From Udeniomyces pyricola (taxonomy: Eukaryota > Basidiomycota > Tremellomycetes > Cystofilobasidiales > Mrakiaceae): a stretch of 64,000 nucleotides of DNA. The notes beneath the pieces are model-generated. The model did not search any database. It saw nothing but the letters and a program-made list of their open reading frames with translations, and was not told the DNA's origin. Positions 1 through 11,945 of this stretch are shown in pieces. Positions within the stretch are counted from its first letter, which is position 1. The number at the start of each line of letters is the position of its first letter. The stretch covers positions 441,835 to 505,834 of the forward strand of contig BCIK01000007.1 of NCBI GenBank assembly GCA_039545295.1, given 5' to 3'. The translations under genes and the position numbers were made by a program.

Positions 1-2459
1 AAGGGGTGGAGGGAGGGGGAGGAAGGATGCGTTCTTTAAGCTGATACGATTTTGTTACCATTCGCTGACGTATTCCTTTCACATTTCGTCTCAAACAGGA
101 GCTAGTCGTACGTCTCTTGTCCCTCTCTCTATGTCCGCTCTCACCTTGCCCTGTGATCTACTTCTAACCTCCCGGTGTCCTGCTTGCGTACAGTCGATTC
201 TCAACTTCATTCTCCCCAGTTATTTCGAGGACGCCGAGGACGCCCTCCGAGCGATCTTCAAAGTCGGCACGGACTCCCATGCGAACCTTCTCTCTCAACA
301 ACGAGTCTCGAGGGCGCAAAAGATGATGAAACCGTTTGTATTGCGTCGAAGAAAAGACCAGGTACGTTTTCTTTTTTTTTTCTCGTGTTTGACGGCTGTG
401 GTGTGGGATGGATATGGGATGGGAATTGTCTTGAGGTGATTTGGCCTCGCTGCTAACGATGTATGTGCATCTTTTTATTTGATCGTTCTTCCCTCTCTCT
501 CTCTCTTTCTCTCTCTCTGCCTCTCTTTTCCTTCTCCCTGTCTCTCTTTTCTTTCCTCGTTGCAGGTCCTCAAAGATCTCCCAAAGAAAACCCTTCGAAT
601 CGAATGGTGTCGCATGACGCCTGGTCAGCAATCTATTTATGACCTCTCCGTCGCGACGTCCCGTCAAACGCTCCAATCCCTCGCCGACGACGCCGAAGCG
701 AAAAAGACGGCGACCAAAGGCAAGAAACGTCCCCGGGATGACCTCTCTTACAACTATGGTCCGGCTGAGCCCAAGAAAGTGGGCGACTCGGGGAGCAACG
801 TGCTGATGAGCTTGCGCAAAGCGGCGTGTCACCCGTTGTTGTTCCGGAGTCATTATGACGATGCCAAGCTGAAAATTCTGGCCAAGGACATTATGAAGGA
901 TCCAATCCATGCGTCCAAGCGGATGAGCGATATCATTGAGGATATGGAGGTTAGTCAAAGATCTCCTTTGTTTGAGAGAGAAAGGGGGGGGGGCGGAGGG
1001 AAGGAATGTTTGTCTTTTGCTTTGCGCGGTTGCGCTGACACTGACGTATAAATTGGCTGGTGGGATGACCCAAATCATACAACAAAACGCAACATTGCGT
1101 TATAGGTCATGAGTGACGCCGAACTCCACGTCATGTGCACTGAATACCCCGTAAGTGATGGTGTGCCCATCTCGTCCGTTGTTTTCTTCTGCTCGCCACG
1201 ACAACAACCCAATCATCAGGGGGAGCCTCGTGCCTTTCTTGCTTTGTTTCTTACGTTGTCGTTCTTTTTGACGTGGCGTGGGTTGATAGTCAACTGTTAA
1301 GCACGTTCTTCCGGACGAGGCCTTCATGGACTCGGGCAAGGTCATCGCTCTGATGGAGCTCATTGAAGAGTGCGGCCGCACAGGGGAACGAATGCTTGTC
1401 TTCTCCATGGTCAGTCAGTTTGAAACGATCAAAAGCGGATTTAAAGCAGTGGACTACTAACGTTCTTTGGTTCTCCTCTCGATGACTCGTCCCCCCCCCC
1501 CCATCTTTTCCTCTCTCTCCTTTTCTGTCTTCCCCTATTTTGTCCCACTTCCTCCGCGTTCCATCTTACTCTGTCCTCAACTCTGTCCTGCTCGAATCAG
1601 TTCACACAAACGCTCGATATCCTCAAGCGCGTCCTCGACATTCGCCAAATCAAGTGGGTCATGCTCACCGGTGTCACCCGGGTCGACGAGCGTCAAGGCC
1701 TCGTCGATGAATTCACCCAAGACACCTCGATCCAAGTCTTTTTGCTCTCGACGCTAGCCGGAGGGATGGGTATCAACTTGACGGCGGCGAACAAGGTCGT
1801 CATTTACGATCAGGGTTACAATCCCCATAACGAGAAGCAGGCGGCTGATAGGGCTTATCGAATCGGTCAGACGAAAGATGTAGAGGTGAGGACCCATATC
1901 TTTTGTATTCGTTTATTTTGAACTTTTCTCCACCCCCTACTCTCCATCGGCTTTTTCGAACGCTTGTCCTGGTGTCATGATTGCTCAAAGCTGCATCGGT
2001 TGGACGTGTTTCCCTTACGTTGCATATCATCAGGTTATCACCTTGCTCTCGACCGACACCATCGACGAAGACATCAACAACCTCGCTTTGTCCAAGTTGC
2101 GATTGGACGATGCCGTCGCTGGTCGACCGGCGGCTGCCGATGTCGACGGGGACACGGCCGCGGTGGCGGAAGGCAAGGAAGGTGAGGGAGAGAAGAAAAC
2201 GAAGAGTAGTTTGTTGCAGACCCTCAAAGTCAAGTTGGACGCCAACCATGGTGGGTCAACGATCCCGGTGGGGAGTCAGACGGTTGGAGTGGAGGAAGGA
2301 GGCACGAACGGAGCTGAGAGAGAGGAGAGGAAACCGTCGGTAGTCGTCAAGGATGATGGTTTAGAGGCCGGGTCTGATCAGAAGCTGACGGGCCATGAGA
2401 AGAGGGGTGGGAGGGACAAGCAGAAGGGACAGAAGCCGCAGGTGATTGATTTGGATTGA
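1..2459 (+). CDS. FUN30: Fun30/SMARCAD1-type SNF2 chromatin remodelling ATPase, 3' part
   Basis: C-terminal about 474 residues of a Snf2-family ATPase; the 5' part is outside the window. Visible exons are 99-107, 194-361, 566-949, 1106-1150, 1302-1409, 1601-1885 and 2034-2459, all phase 0. The first part matches the end of helicase lobe 1 (ELV-SILNFILP, then MKPFVLRRRKDQV). Lobe 2 carries motif V (STLAGGMGINLTAANKV) and the arginine-finger motif VI (ADRAYRIGQT). The pattern DEDINNLALSKLRLDDAV just after lobe 2, and the lack of a bromodomain or SANT domain, fit Fun30/SMARCAD1 rather than Swi2, Isw or Ino80. In known family members the enzyme moves nucleosomes, promotes DNA-end resection and supports heterochromatin in the nucleus. 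The tail after about 2160 is Lys/Glu-rich and probably disordered. Exon 99-107 is only nine bases long. Downstream BET5 is on the same strand. Confidence 0.88.
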
Positions 2460-2945
2460 GGGTTGGAGGTGATAAACCGATCAAGAGTGCCTTGATATCG
2501 CAGATCGAGGTTGCCGGGGATCATCATTGTAGAGACAGAGGGGCTGGCCGGGATGTAGCCAGGAATTGGGAGCGGACATATTGGTCTTGTCATTGTTGTG
2601 TCGTTGCGTTATTTGCTTTTCTTGTCTTGGCCTCAGTTGTTTTATCGCTCATATGGATGTATGCATGAATCGTCTCGCGACCCAACTGCTGGAACCTTGA
2701 ACTATCTGTCAAGACCCACTGTGTAGATATGATGAAACAAACGTTTTGGACGTTATAGATATATCATATACGCTGAGTAGCGTAAATGAGGGGCTCGACG
2801 GAAACCTATCGAACGCTGTATCTCCCGCGGTCTTGCGCGACGCACGAACGCAACTTGAACCCCTCATCATCATCATCAACGCCTTCCATCAATCACATCT
2901 CACCTGCTCCGAGCACTACCCCCCGACTCCTGATCTTCATCTCAT
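2460..2945. other. Intergenic region FUN30-BET5
   Basis: 3' flank of FUN30 followed by the BET5 leader. Short open frames occur at 2746-2971 but have no coding character beyond the BET5 first exon starting at 2946. No clear TATA element or RNA gene seen. Confidence 0.5.
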
Positions 2946-4056
2946 ATGATCTTTTCACTCTACATATTTGATCGGTCCGTCCCTGTCTGCCTCATGCAAT
3001 CGCCTCGGCCCAACTGGGACGACTCGCGTCCGGGACGTCCGTTCTCTTTCTACTACCTTTCACTTACCATCTACATCTCGACTGCCCCTTCCTTTGCCTT
3101 CTCAGGCACTGCGAAATAGTCTATTACCATGACTGGCATCGTACGTCACCTCTGAAAAAAGCCAAACCAGGCGACATCATGCCCGCCGTCTCTCCCCTCG
3201 TCACGACCTCTCCCCCACCGCCGCCTCAACCCACCGCTGGTTCTCGCAGCACCCGAGCCGGTACCTCGACTCCCTCAACGGCCGGCGGCCCAAACGTGGG
3301 CCTCAATGCCTTTTCAAGCGGAGGTGTTTTGGTGGCCGATGCTGAGCGGGGAACACTGGCGGGTGAAGGGGGACGTCGTCTGGCCGTCAAGGGGGCTGGA
3401 GGAAAGGCGCTGCCATTCGATGAGGAGGCAAAGTTGGTTTATGGTGTCGTCCTCAGTCTCAGAAATATGGTCAAGAAATTGACAGGATCGTACGTTGGAT
3501 TCCTCAGTGCAATCCACCTGTTTAAAATGACGATCAACCAAAAGTGATGATGATCAAGTGAGCTCATCACACCTTTTGACTCACCTTTGTTCTCTTGCCT
3601 TCTTCTCCTCTCGTCTTTGCGGGCAACTTGTCCCTGTGGCCTTACAGACCAATGCAGAACTTTCAAACTTATACCACTCCATCCTATGCGATGCACCTCT
3701 TCGAATCGCCGACGGGACTCAAATTCATTCTGCTCACTTCACCGGGCGTGGATGGCGTCGCCGTGCGGAGTGCGTTGCGAACCATGTGGGGTCCCGATGG
3801 AGCGTATGGCATTTGGGTCGTCGGAAATCCGGAAAAGTACAAAGAGGGTGTCAAGGAGGGATTGGATTGCGAGTGAGTTCTGCCCGGAAATCATCCTCAT
3901 ACTGCTTTGAGGAGAAGCCATCACCGCGCCCCGGTAGACACTGGAGTCCAGAAAGAAATCATTGCTTAGTGTCGCCTTTTGTGTTATCTCTCCATGAGGC
4001 AATTTCGAACTATGGTCGACATGCAGATGCGAAATCTGCCGTTCTTCCAAAACTAG
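2946..4056 (+). CDS. BET5: TRAPP complex subunit Bet5 (TRAPPC1)
   Basis: Five exons: 2946-2974, 3106-3140, 3171-3489, 3648-3872 and 3999-4056, giving 221 residues. The N terminus reads MIFSLYIFDR-HCEIVYYHDW, the typical Bet5/TRAPPC1 start (longin-like fold). A Pro/Ser/Thr-rich insert of about 40 residues follows, then DEEAKLVYGVVLSLRNMVKK and TPSYAMHLFESPTGLKFILL, both family hallmarks. The last exon ends with LPFF, as in other TRAPPC1 proteins, which confirms the final splice. Bet5 is a core subunit of TRAPP, the GEF for Ypt1/Rab1, and acts at the Golgi in ER-Golgi and intra-Golgi traffic. The start was fixed by the first short exon, because every downstream in-frame ATG would lose the YIFDR motif. 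The ATG at 3179 in exon 3 is internal. Exons 1 and 2 are just 29 and 35 nt, so automated callers may miss them. Confidence 0.9.
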
Positions 4057-4604
4057 GGTTCGGATGTGCGCATTAAGGGGGAACATCGCGTTGAAGGGGC
4101 GATCGATGATGACGCGTTTCTGGTCGGACATTGTCGACTATTATACCCTGGCCATGATTGATGAACATGATACCCTAATCTGGCTATGTGATTGCTTAGG
4201 GTTATGGACGAGATGAAGTTTGCATCAGAGCACTCGAAGGAAATAGAAAACGCGAGATTGCCTTTAGTTGCCTTGATAATCGATAAAGTGATGTTGCATG
4301 GAACGAGCGTGTCTGCTTGCCCTGCTGCCACCTTTAATTGATGGACCCGTACCCTCCACATCGACATCGACATCGTCCTCGACTCCTCATTTCATTGCCA
4401 GGCATTGATATCTCCTCAGCTCCTTGCACAATCAGAATCCATCCCCAAAACCCATACATCCTCCACCTCCCTCGTCTCCGTAAACTTCCTGCACGCGTCG
4501 AGAGCGCTCTTTCCTCTCCCCTCTAGCTCCTCTCGCCACGCGCCTCACGATCACGACGCGTCGATCATCGACCATCCCCTTTTCCCTTAATTCCACCAGC
4601 TATC
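4057..4604. other. Intergenic region BET5-RTT107
   Basis: About 550 bases between two genes of the same direction. The second half is C/T-rich with repeated cgacatcgacatcg and should hold the RTT107 promoter and leader. No convincing gene on either strand. Confidence 0.5.
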
Positions 4605-7600
4605 ATGCCTTCCACAATCCTCTTTAAGGACAGAAATTTCTTTGTCGTTCCCAACGGACTTACTCCTGCTCAGTCCATAAAGGTATGTGCTCGTTTGTTC
4701 CAACCGTGTCTTCGTCATCACCAATCGCAGCAGTAGTCAGCTGGCGCCACATTCACGTCTTTCTTCCTCTTCCGCCCTCTGATTAATTCCCTTGCAACCT
4801 TTCTCTGCTTGTGTCGTCTTGAGCACAAGGGTTCATTCCGTTCCTATCACTTTGACTGAACTCGATTGCCCAATCAAACACGTCTTATCTTGTCCCTCTA
4901 CTGTAGATTCAACGCTTTCTGACTGAGCACGGTGCCATCCCGGTCGACGAGATTTATAAAGCCAATCTCGTCATTGCTGAGTCCATCGATTTTGCCGAGT
5001 ATGGGCCCCTGGAGGAACGTCGCGTGAGAATTGAGAAGCGGCGGCGCGATAGTTCGATCCGCGAAGAAGAGAGGCTTTTCATCGTGACGGTCAGTCCTCA
5101 CGAGGTTCTGATGGGAGTGTCGGACAGCGAAGCGGATGTCGCCGGTGCGGATGGGAAGGAATGTCGAGTACAAATCTCAGCGTGCTAACGAAACCTTTGT
5201 CAATCCCCCTGTAGGAGGCATGGATAACTAGAAGTGCCAAGATCGAGCGGATGGCAGAGTGAGTGGTGAATTTGTATATATTTGGTTCACGAGGTCAAGA
5301 TGCTCGCCCCTTTTACCCTGATCTCACCGTATCATGCCCTACTCACCGCATCCGTTCCTCTGCGAATCTGACTGTTGTGTCCCCGATAGACCAAAATATT
5401 TCTCTCCCGACCCAGCCAATTTCTTCTCCGGCGTGAGCATATGCTGCTCAGATCAGGTGAGACTACATACGGTCCTGGTTGGGGAAATCTACAAGCTCAT
5501 CGCTCATCTATACGATCGATGCTGACGTTCCTGTGCTTTGCATCGACATGATCACCAACAAAGATGTCCGAGGGCGATAAAGATACGGTCTCAGTATCAG
5601 TGGCCATGCACGGAGGCCAATTTCAACGAAACCTCACCAAGGAGGTCAGCCATGCTCTCTGCCCGGAGCCCACTGGAGCAAGTACACGATCAACCCCCAC
5701 AAACTCCACCTTCCCACGACAGTGACACTAACGCTTTCTCTCACAGGCTTTTTACAAAATTGCTCTCGACCATCCCGAATTACTCAAGGTCGTTCTTCCA
5801 GCCTGGTACGATGCCTGTCTGCAAGCTCGTCGTCTCGTGGACACGACGCCATGGGAGTTTCCCAATCCGCCTGTCCTCGCCAAAGGTGCCTTTGGCCGGT
5901 TCGGCCTCGAGGCTGGAGATCAAGCAGTCGCTGGCCCCTTGACGGAAGCCCAGAAGCTTCTCAGTCGATCATTGCAAGAGGACGCTAATCCGGTACGCTC
6001 CTCCTCGGGCGTCAGCAGCCAGGGCGCCGAAGAGGCAAGGGAGGACGTAGACACGCCCGGTCCGTTTCAGGACAAGATGATCGCCCTCGCGCCTGACTTG
6101 AGCCTTTCGGACGACAAAAGGATCAGCGTCGTTAACATGCTCAAGCTTGCCGGTGGAAAAGTGATTCCGAAAGGAGAAGAGTCCTGGCGACTGCGAGACT
6201 GTGATATTCTTATTACCAAGTATCGAGCCGGTCCTCTCTATCTTGAGGTATGTGGATCAATAATGATAGTAAAAAACCGCATCGTTATATCCTCTTTCGA
6301 CAAGCAAATCCCTAACCCGGGCTCGCGTGGACTCCCTTCTATTTCGTCACCCTCACCCCTCGCTTCCCAGGCTGTTCGAAGGAAGCTCACGATCGCAAGC
6401 ATCACATGGGTCTACTACGTTACCTCTGGTCGGCGATACACGAGCCCAAAAGAGCAACTGCTTCATTACCCGATACCTGAGAATCATATTCCCGAGTTTG
6501 AAGATCTCGTAGGTCCTCACACCTTGACATTCCCTCTCATCCCTAGTCAATTCCCCCCTCACCCTTTCGATTGCGTGCGGACTGAAATTTTATGTTTGAC
6601 TCTCGATCTCTGGGTTCATGATTGGCAATGGATTTTGCTTACTGTCTTACATGTAGGTCATTTCTCTCACCAACTACACGGGTGAGACTCGCGAATACCT
6701 CAAGAAGTTGATTCACTACATGGGCGGCACGTGGTCCGCTGGGTTCGGCATGGAGAATACGCACGTCATCGCCGCCACGTGAGGTTCTCTTCTATATGCG
6801 AGTTTTTACCCACTTCATTCGCTGCAGCTCACCTGGCAACGTTTCCTTTCCCTCTGATGTCTCACAGCGATTTCGGAGCAAAAGTCGATCGAGCTCGTCG
6901 AGATCTCAAGGCCGTCGTCAACCATCTCTGGCTCGAAGCCTGCTTCATTCACTGGCAGCTCGTGCCGACCTCTCACGGTTCCTCCTCGGCATTTCCACCT
7001 GGACTCAACTACATGTCTCTCGTATACACCCAAGGTCTCAGCGACGATGACCTAGTGCCCTGGACGAAGTATGCATTCTCCGAAGTCAAGGAGGAGAGTA
7101 TGAGCGGAGAGATGGAGGAGGAGCCTTTGGATAGGGATGTGGAAATGGAACCACCGGCGGAGGAAACTCCAGCAGTTGCGAAAGCTATGTCGGCAGATCT
7201 GGAGCAGGATGAGTTAGCGGAAGACGCGCAAATTGGCGAGCCTCCTCGTCAAACAGTACACGGCGGACAACAAGATGAAGACGGGGATGAGAATGGAGAC
7301 AGGCGGGCGCCGGGAAGTTTGTCCAAGTCCGGATCTGATCATACTATCACTGGAGATGCATGGTCAATCGGGCTCTCCGATCAACACGCAAGCCTTGTTG
7401 AGCACACTGATCCCTTGCGCGATCAGAACGAAGTCGACGTCAAGCCCGCCAAGTCATCCTCTGCTGCTCAGTCATCTCCACTTCCCCCTCTATCCTCCCC
7501 ACCTCCGTCCCCTAAGCAATCGGCCATCTTATCTCGCGTACCGGCCCAGTCCAAGTCGTCGTCGTCCAAGAAGAGTACCTCCGAATCAGCGTTGTCACCT

Positions 7601-9773
7601 GTGGCTTCTCGACCACCCGTCGTCAAGATTGAGTCACCATCTCGACCTGCTAGTGTTTCTCTGCCCAAAAAGCGGAAGGCGGCATCTGAACTGGCACCCG
7701 ATGAGGACGGAGATGGAGAGCAAGAAGAGCAAGAGGCAGTGGAAGAAGGAGGAGGAGAAGAGGAAGTGGAGGAGGCAGAAGTTGAAAAGATCGAGGTCCC
7801 GCCAAAACGTGTCCCTTCTGCTCCTGCGTCCAAACGACGTTCAGCCCGTACCTCGAACGAATCTTCCTCACGTCGTCGTTCCCATTCCCCTGGTCCCTCC
7901 ACGTCGACCGCCACTTCCTCTCGTCGAGGACCAACCGCTCGCAAGGAGACTCAACCTGATGAGATCGATCCTTCGTCGTCTTCGAACCAACCGTTGTCAC
8001 CGCCTACTTCATCATCACGCCCCTCCCGTCGGGCCTCGGCCAAGGCTATTGCACGTCTTCATGAGACGATGCCCAACGAAAACAAGGCGGCCAAGGACTT
8101 CAAGAAGGGCAGCGCTACGGGCGGAGGCACGAGGCAGAAGGAAGAAGAAGCTATGCGGCTGATGCTGAAAGAAGGGAACGACAAATCGTCGTCATCCTCT
8201 AAGGGCAAGGAAAAGGCGAAGAAAAAGTCAAAGGTGGAAAGCGAGGATGAACATGGAGAGGACGAGGGCAAGGAGGAGAAGGATGCGGCGCCAGCCAAGG
8301 GGAAAGGGCGAGACAAAGAGTGGGTCGACACATTCTTTCGTTTCACCATCTGGGTTGACAGTTGAGATTGGAGGAGTGGCACACAAATTTAATCCTTTGA
8401 CCTTCCATCCGGTATTGAACGCACAGCACTTCGACTTCTTCGTCTTCTCGAGCCGTTAAAAAGGGCAAGTCGACGCCCCGTTCCAGTTCGAAGATCCGAA
8501 TCCTCACGACTCAAGTGTCTCTTACCGCTGGCGAGCTCAAGTTCATCGAGAAGCATGGTGCTGAGGTCGTCACAGATCCCTCGGAATGCACTCGTATGTT
8601 CCTCTGTACTTTGTCTCCGAGCGAATTTGTACCCATCCTTGCTGACCGAGAACTCACGACCGATAACGGGTTGTCTCTCAACCTTCTTCTGGTCCTCTCA
8701 GATCTCATTGCGAAGGCTATTTGCCGGACCGAAAAGTTCTTGTGTTGCATCCCGAGAGTTCCGTATATCTTGAACTCCAGCTGGCTCAAGGCCTCTGTCA
8801 AGGCCAAGGAGTTCTTGGGTTCGTCTCGCTTCCTTCTGACTGTCCTATGCGACACTTGATGGTTCTACCCAAACTGACCTGCATCTCCTTTCTTTTGTGG
8901 AATCACGTCCTCTTTCTGCTTTTTTTCTTCTTTTTTCTCCTTCTTTCTTTTTCGACAGACGAGGCGGAATATGCGCTTCAAGACAAGAAAAGCGAGGAGA
9001 CGTACGGCATGTCCTTGAAAAAGACGCTGCAGCGGGCCCAGGCTCTCAAGGTGACGGCCGAGAAGGAAGAAGGAGAAGGGGCTGTCGGCGGTCTGTTGAA
9101 GGGTTTGCACTTTTACGCGAGTAAAAGCGTAGTCGTTGACGAGACTATGACCCGGATGTAAGTGTATCTCTGTTCAACATGAATCGTGAATTTACGTGGA
9201 TGGCAGGACTGAGTTACTTTGCCTTGCTCTGATCTCCTTAACCTTGTCAATCCAGCGTCGAAGCATCTGGGGGAAAAGTACGTTGACCCCAGGCATATCC
9301 TCTCTGACCTCCTTTTCTTATTTCCAAACACGTAAACTGATTGCTTGGGATTCCTTTGGTTCTCTTCGCTTGTTACAGATCTCGCAAAAACTTCCTAAAG
9401 CCAGTTTCATAACGGACGACGCCGACCATCGATTCCTGATCGCATCCGCGGACGACATGGCGGAAGTTCAAAAAGTGGGTGGTGCAACCGCGACTTCTTA
9501 CAATCAATTCCAGAATTTCGCTCGCTGATGAGCGCTTCTATCTTTCTTCCATGTCATGCTGCAGTATATCAAAGCCGGAGTCCAACCATACATGCGGGAA
9601 CTATTTTTGAACGGTATCCTCACACAACAGGTGAGCCCTTGTTTACTGTTTTTACCGCGCTTTCCATCACGGAATTAGCCGCACATCTTATTGACTGCTA
9701 CCTATTTTTTGTCTTTGTCGGTTTATTGCTGTTACTGTAGCTCGAATTTGATCATTACAAGCTAGAGGCTTGA
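4605..9773 (+). CDS. RTT107: Multi-BRCT scaffold protein, Rtt107/Brc1 family
   Basis: Sixteen exons: 4605-4682, 4907-5089, 5215-5258, 5390-5456, 5564-5644, 5747-6247, 6371-6508, 6657-6778, 6868-8319, 8427-8593, 8702-8818, 8959-9157, 9256-9277, 9379-9474, 9565-9630, 9741-9773; 1121 residues. N-terminal BRCT repeats are recognisable (NFFVVPNGLTPAQSIK; ITWVYYVTSGRRY; YMGGTWSAGFGMENTHVIA with HLWLEACFIHW). The middle, about residues 460-890, is an acidic, Ser/Pro/Lys-rich linker. A C-terminal BRCT pair follows (FIEKHGAEVVTDPSECTHLI, SWLKAS, then MTRIVEASGGK). This layout of tandem N-terminal BRCTs, long linker and C-terminal pair is that of Rtt107/Brc1 and animal PTIP. Family members bind gamma-H2A through the last pair and scaffold Slx4 and Smc5/6 at damaged replication forks. 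Exon 13 is 22 nt. The donor at 8320 (gtgggt) is inferred from phase and is the least certain junction. Confidence 0.85.
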
Positions 9774-10012
9774 TCAATGATTCTAGTTCGCTAACGTTTC
9801 CCAGTCTCCGCTTCCAAGTCCCCACCGCCATCTATACCTCGTATATATCACCCTTGCTCGATGTCGCCCCCTCGTTATCCTCCCGCTCATGCCATCCTTC
9901 CATCGTAGTCCTCGGGATTCCTCAACATATATGACTCGATTGTCTCCACAACAACTAGCTCGTGTCCAACCACATATAATACATGTATATAGGGAGAACT
10001 GTAGATGGGAGC
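9774..10012. other. Convergent 3' flanks of RTT107 and WWM1-like gene
   Basis: Short spacer between two convergent stop codons; AT-rich runs (atatataatacatgtatat near 9974) could serve 3'-end formation for either gene. No ORF with coding character. Confidence 0.4.
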
Positions 10013-11026
10013 TTAGAAGTCTCCCCCTCCATCGTCACCTCCGAAGTCGTCGCCGCCGCCTCCTCCGTAATCGTCATCCTGTTGACCATCCTGGTACCCA
10101 TCTCGATAGCTCTCTTCTTCGTGATCTTGGATCTCATTCGCGATGAGGGCACCTAACAAAGGAAAAAGAACCAAATGCGAAACATTGCGTCAATACAAGA
10201 ACGTCGTCATGAGGCTCTGCATCCGGGACGAAAACCACGTGAAGTTTACGTAGAATCTGATATGGACTGACCTCCGAGTAAGCCTGCACCTCCAGCCAAG
10301 GCCATGCCACCCATTCCCATGCCTCCTCCGGTTCGTCGACCACCTCCCATCATTCCGTTACCCATACCCATGCCCCCTCCACCCATCATGCCTCCTCCAC
10401 CCATACCCATACCCATCCGACCTTGCTGGGCATAGTACTGCTGCTGACGTTGATATTCCATCTCTTCTCGCCGGCGCTTCTCTTCTTGGTGCTTCGAGAC
10501 CGAACCCGACACCTTGGATAGGAGACCACTGAGACCGCCTTTCGATTGCTGTTGCTGTGGCGGCTGCTGCTGATAAGAAGGGTTGTAAGACGGAGACGAG
10601 TACTGAGGCTGGTTAGGCGTCGCATAGGACTGGAGTGAGAGTGTTGAAATTGAGATTCAGCCGGCGATTTGAGGAGTTCATTCCAAGTCAGAGAAGTATG
10701 GCGAAGAAGAGAGTTGAGTAAAAGAGACATCGTCATCGGGTCAGAGGATTTGTGATGATATCAACCGTGTGACCAAGCAGGAGCCAAACTTGGACACAAA
10801 CTCTTACCGAAGGTGCAGCAGAGTTATAGGTCCCTCGATCGGCGTCGTACGATCGTCGGGGAGGTGAAGCCGTTGGGTTCGACGAGGGTGGGGGGCCGGG
10901 AGGAGGCGCGTATTGCTCCGAAGGTCGGATCCAAGTCGTCTCCTTCGTGACGGTGTTGACATAGAAGGGGGCGTGGTAAGTCACTGAGTCGAATTGCTCG
11001 ATCCAATTGGGAGGGAGGGCTGCCAT
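10013..11026 (-). CDS. WW-domain, Gly/Met-rich protein (Wwm1-like)
   Basis: Three exons on the minus strand: 11026-10808, 10629-10272 and 10152-10013; 238 residues. Residues 4-40 form a WW domain (LPPNWIEQFDSVTYHAPFYV, then ETTWIRP), although the second half of the WW signature is slightly degenerate. A Pro/Gln/Tyr-rich stretch follows, then a basic helical segment (KHQEEKRRREEMEYQRQQ), a Gly/Met repeat region (MGMGGGGMMGGGGMGMG) and an acidic Gly-rich tail ending DGGGDF. An N-terminal WW domain followed by a Gly-rich, low-complexity C terminus with an ALAGGAGLLGG patch is like fungal Wwm1, described in yeast as a metacaspase Mca1 partner. Function here is inferred from architecture only. The acidic C terminus after LIANEIQDHEEE looks like a conserved cap. 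Splice sites are all good consensus. Confidence 0.75.
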
Positions 11027-11945
11027 TGTGTGTCAGAGTGAGGGTAGTAGGAGAAGGACAAGGGAAGAAGAGAATAGGGCGAAGGTGATAAAGGATGAGG
11101 AGATGAATGTGATGATGATATGCGTTTCACCATTCCAGTTCGCTCCCCGGCTTAAGATGGATATGACGTCAATGTATGCTTGCATGTGTGACCGGCAATC
11201 TCACACAGCCATACACAGCCTTTTCACGCGAATCCGAAATTTGGGTGTCGATCAGTCATGTCATCCAGCTTCCTGCTCCCATTTTCCAGCCATCCGTCCG
11301 CCAGTGAACACGTCTCCCACTCTCGTTGACTTTACCCTATTATCAACAACGCCATGCGAGCCGTTTGATCAGAAGCAAACAATCCTATTTTGCCTTCCTT
11401 CCTCTACCCTTATAAGCTGCAGCTTGTTTTTCGTAACCCCCGTTCTTCGGTGACTTCTAAGCTGTTTCCCACACGACTTCTCTTACCTCTGGGTTATATT
11501 CAATTCGACCATTAAACGAGCGAGACATCCGCCACTGTCGAACGCTTCCTATATTCCATCTGCGATGCGTCACTGATAGAGGACCTGCGCAGGAAGGTCG
11601 TGGCCAACTTACAGCCGCTTGGACCGGTCCGAAGAGAGACACGAGAGGGAGGGACAGGAGGCTTGCCTATACACTATGGCCTCTTGCAGTCAAAGGGAAG
11701 TGTGAGGCGGCGACAGAAATTTCTGAGGGAGGACGATGCGTTCTTCGTGGACGGAGGGTCGTCAACGGCCTCGGTAAAGCCACCTAGCCCCTGGCTGTAT
11801 AAACCGACTCGAACCGGGCAGGAGATGTTTCGTCACAATTCTCAATAAACCGCAATTGAATGACAGAGATTGCACAAATCATCATCGATCAATGGATGTT
11901 CATACAGATTGGGAGAGAGATAACTAGTAAAGGTCCAAGACGGAA
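11027..11945. other. Gene-poor stretch upstream of the WW-domain gene
   Basis: Holds the WW-gene promoter (right of 11026) and the 3' flank of the Lys/Asp/Tyr-repeat ORF. Short frames at 11457-11642 (-) and 11600-11848 (+) overlap each other and lack family similarity or splice support. A TATA-like ctgtataaacc lies at 11792-11803. Nothing else recognised. Confidence 0.4.

Noticed and set aside
164..1078. 304-codon open frame on the minus strand across FUN30
   Set aside because: Antisense to exons that encode clear Snf2 motifs and crosses their introns; Arg/Glu simple sequence, no family similarity.
7233..8162. Long second + strand frame inside RTT107 exon 9, and minus-strand frames at 7468-8000
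   Set aside because: Shadows of the Ser/Lys/Glu-rich linker; composition is Arg/Pro/Ser/Leu filler and the true frame joins BRCT domains on both sides.
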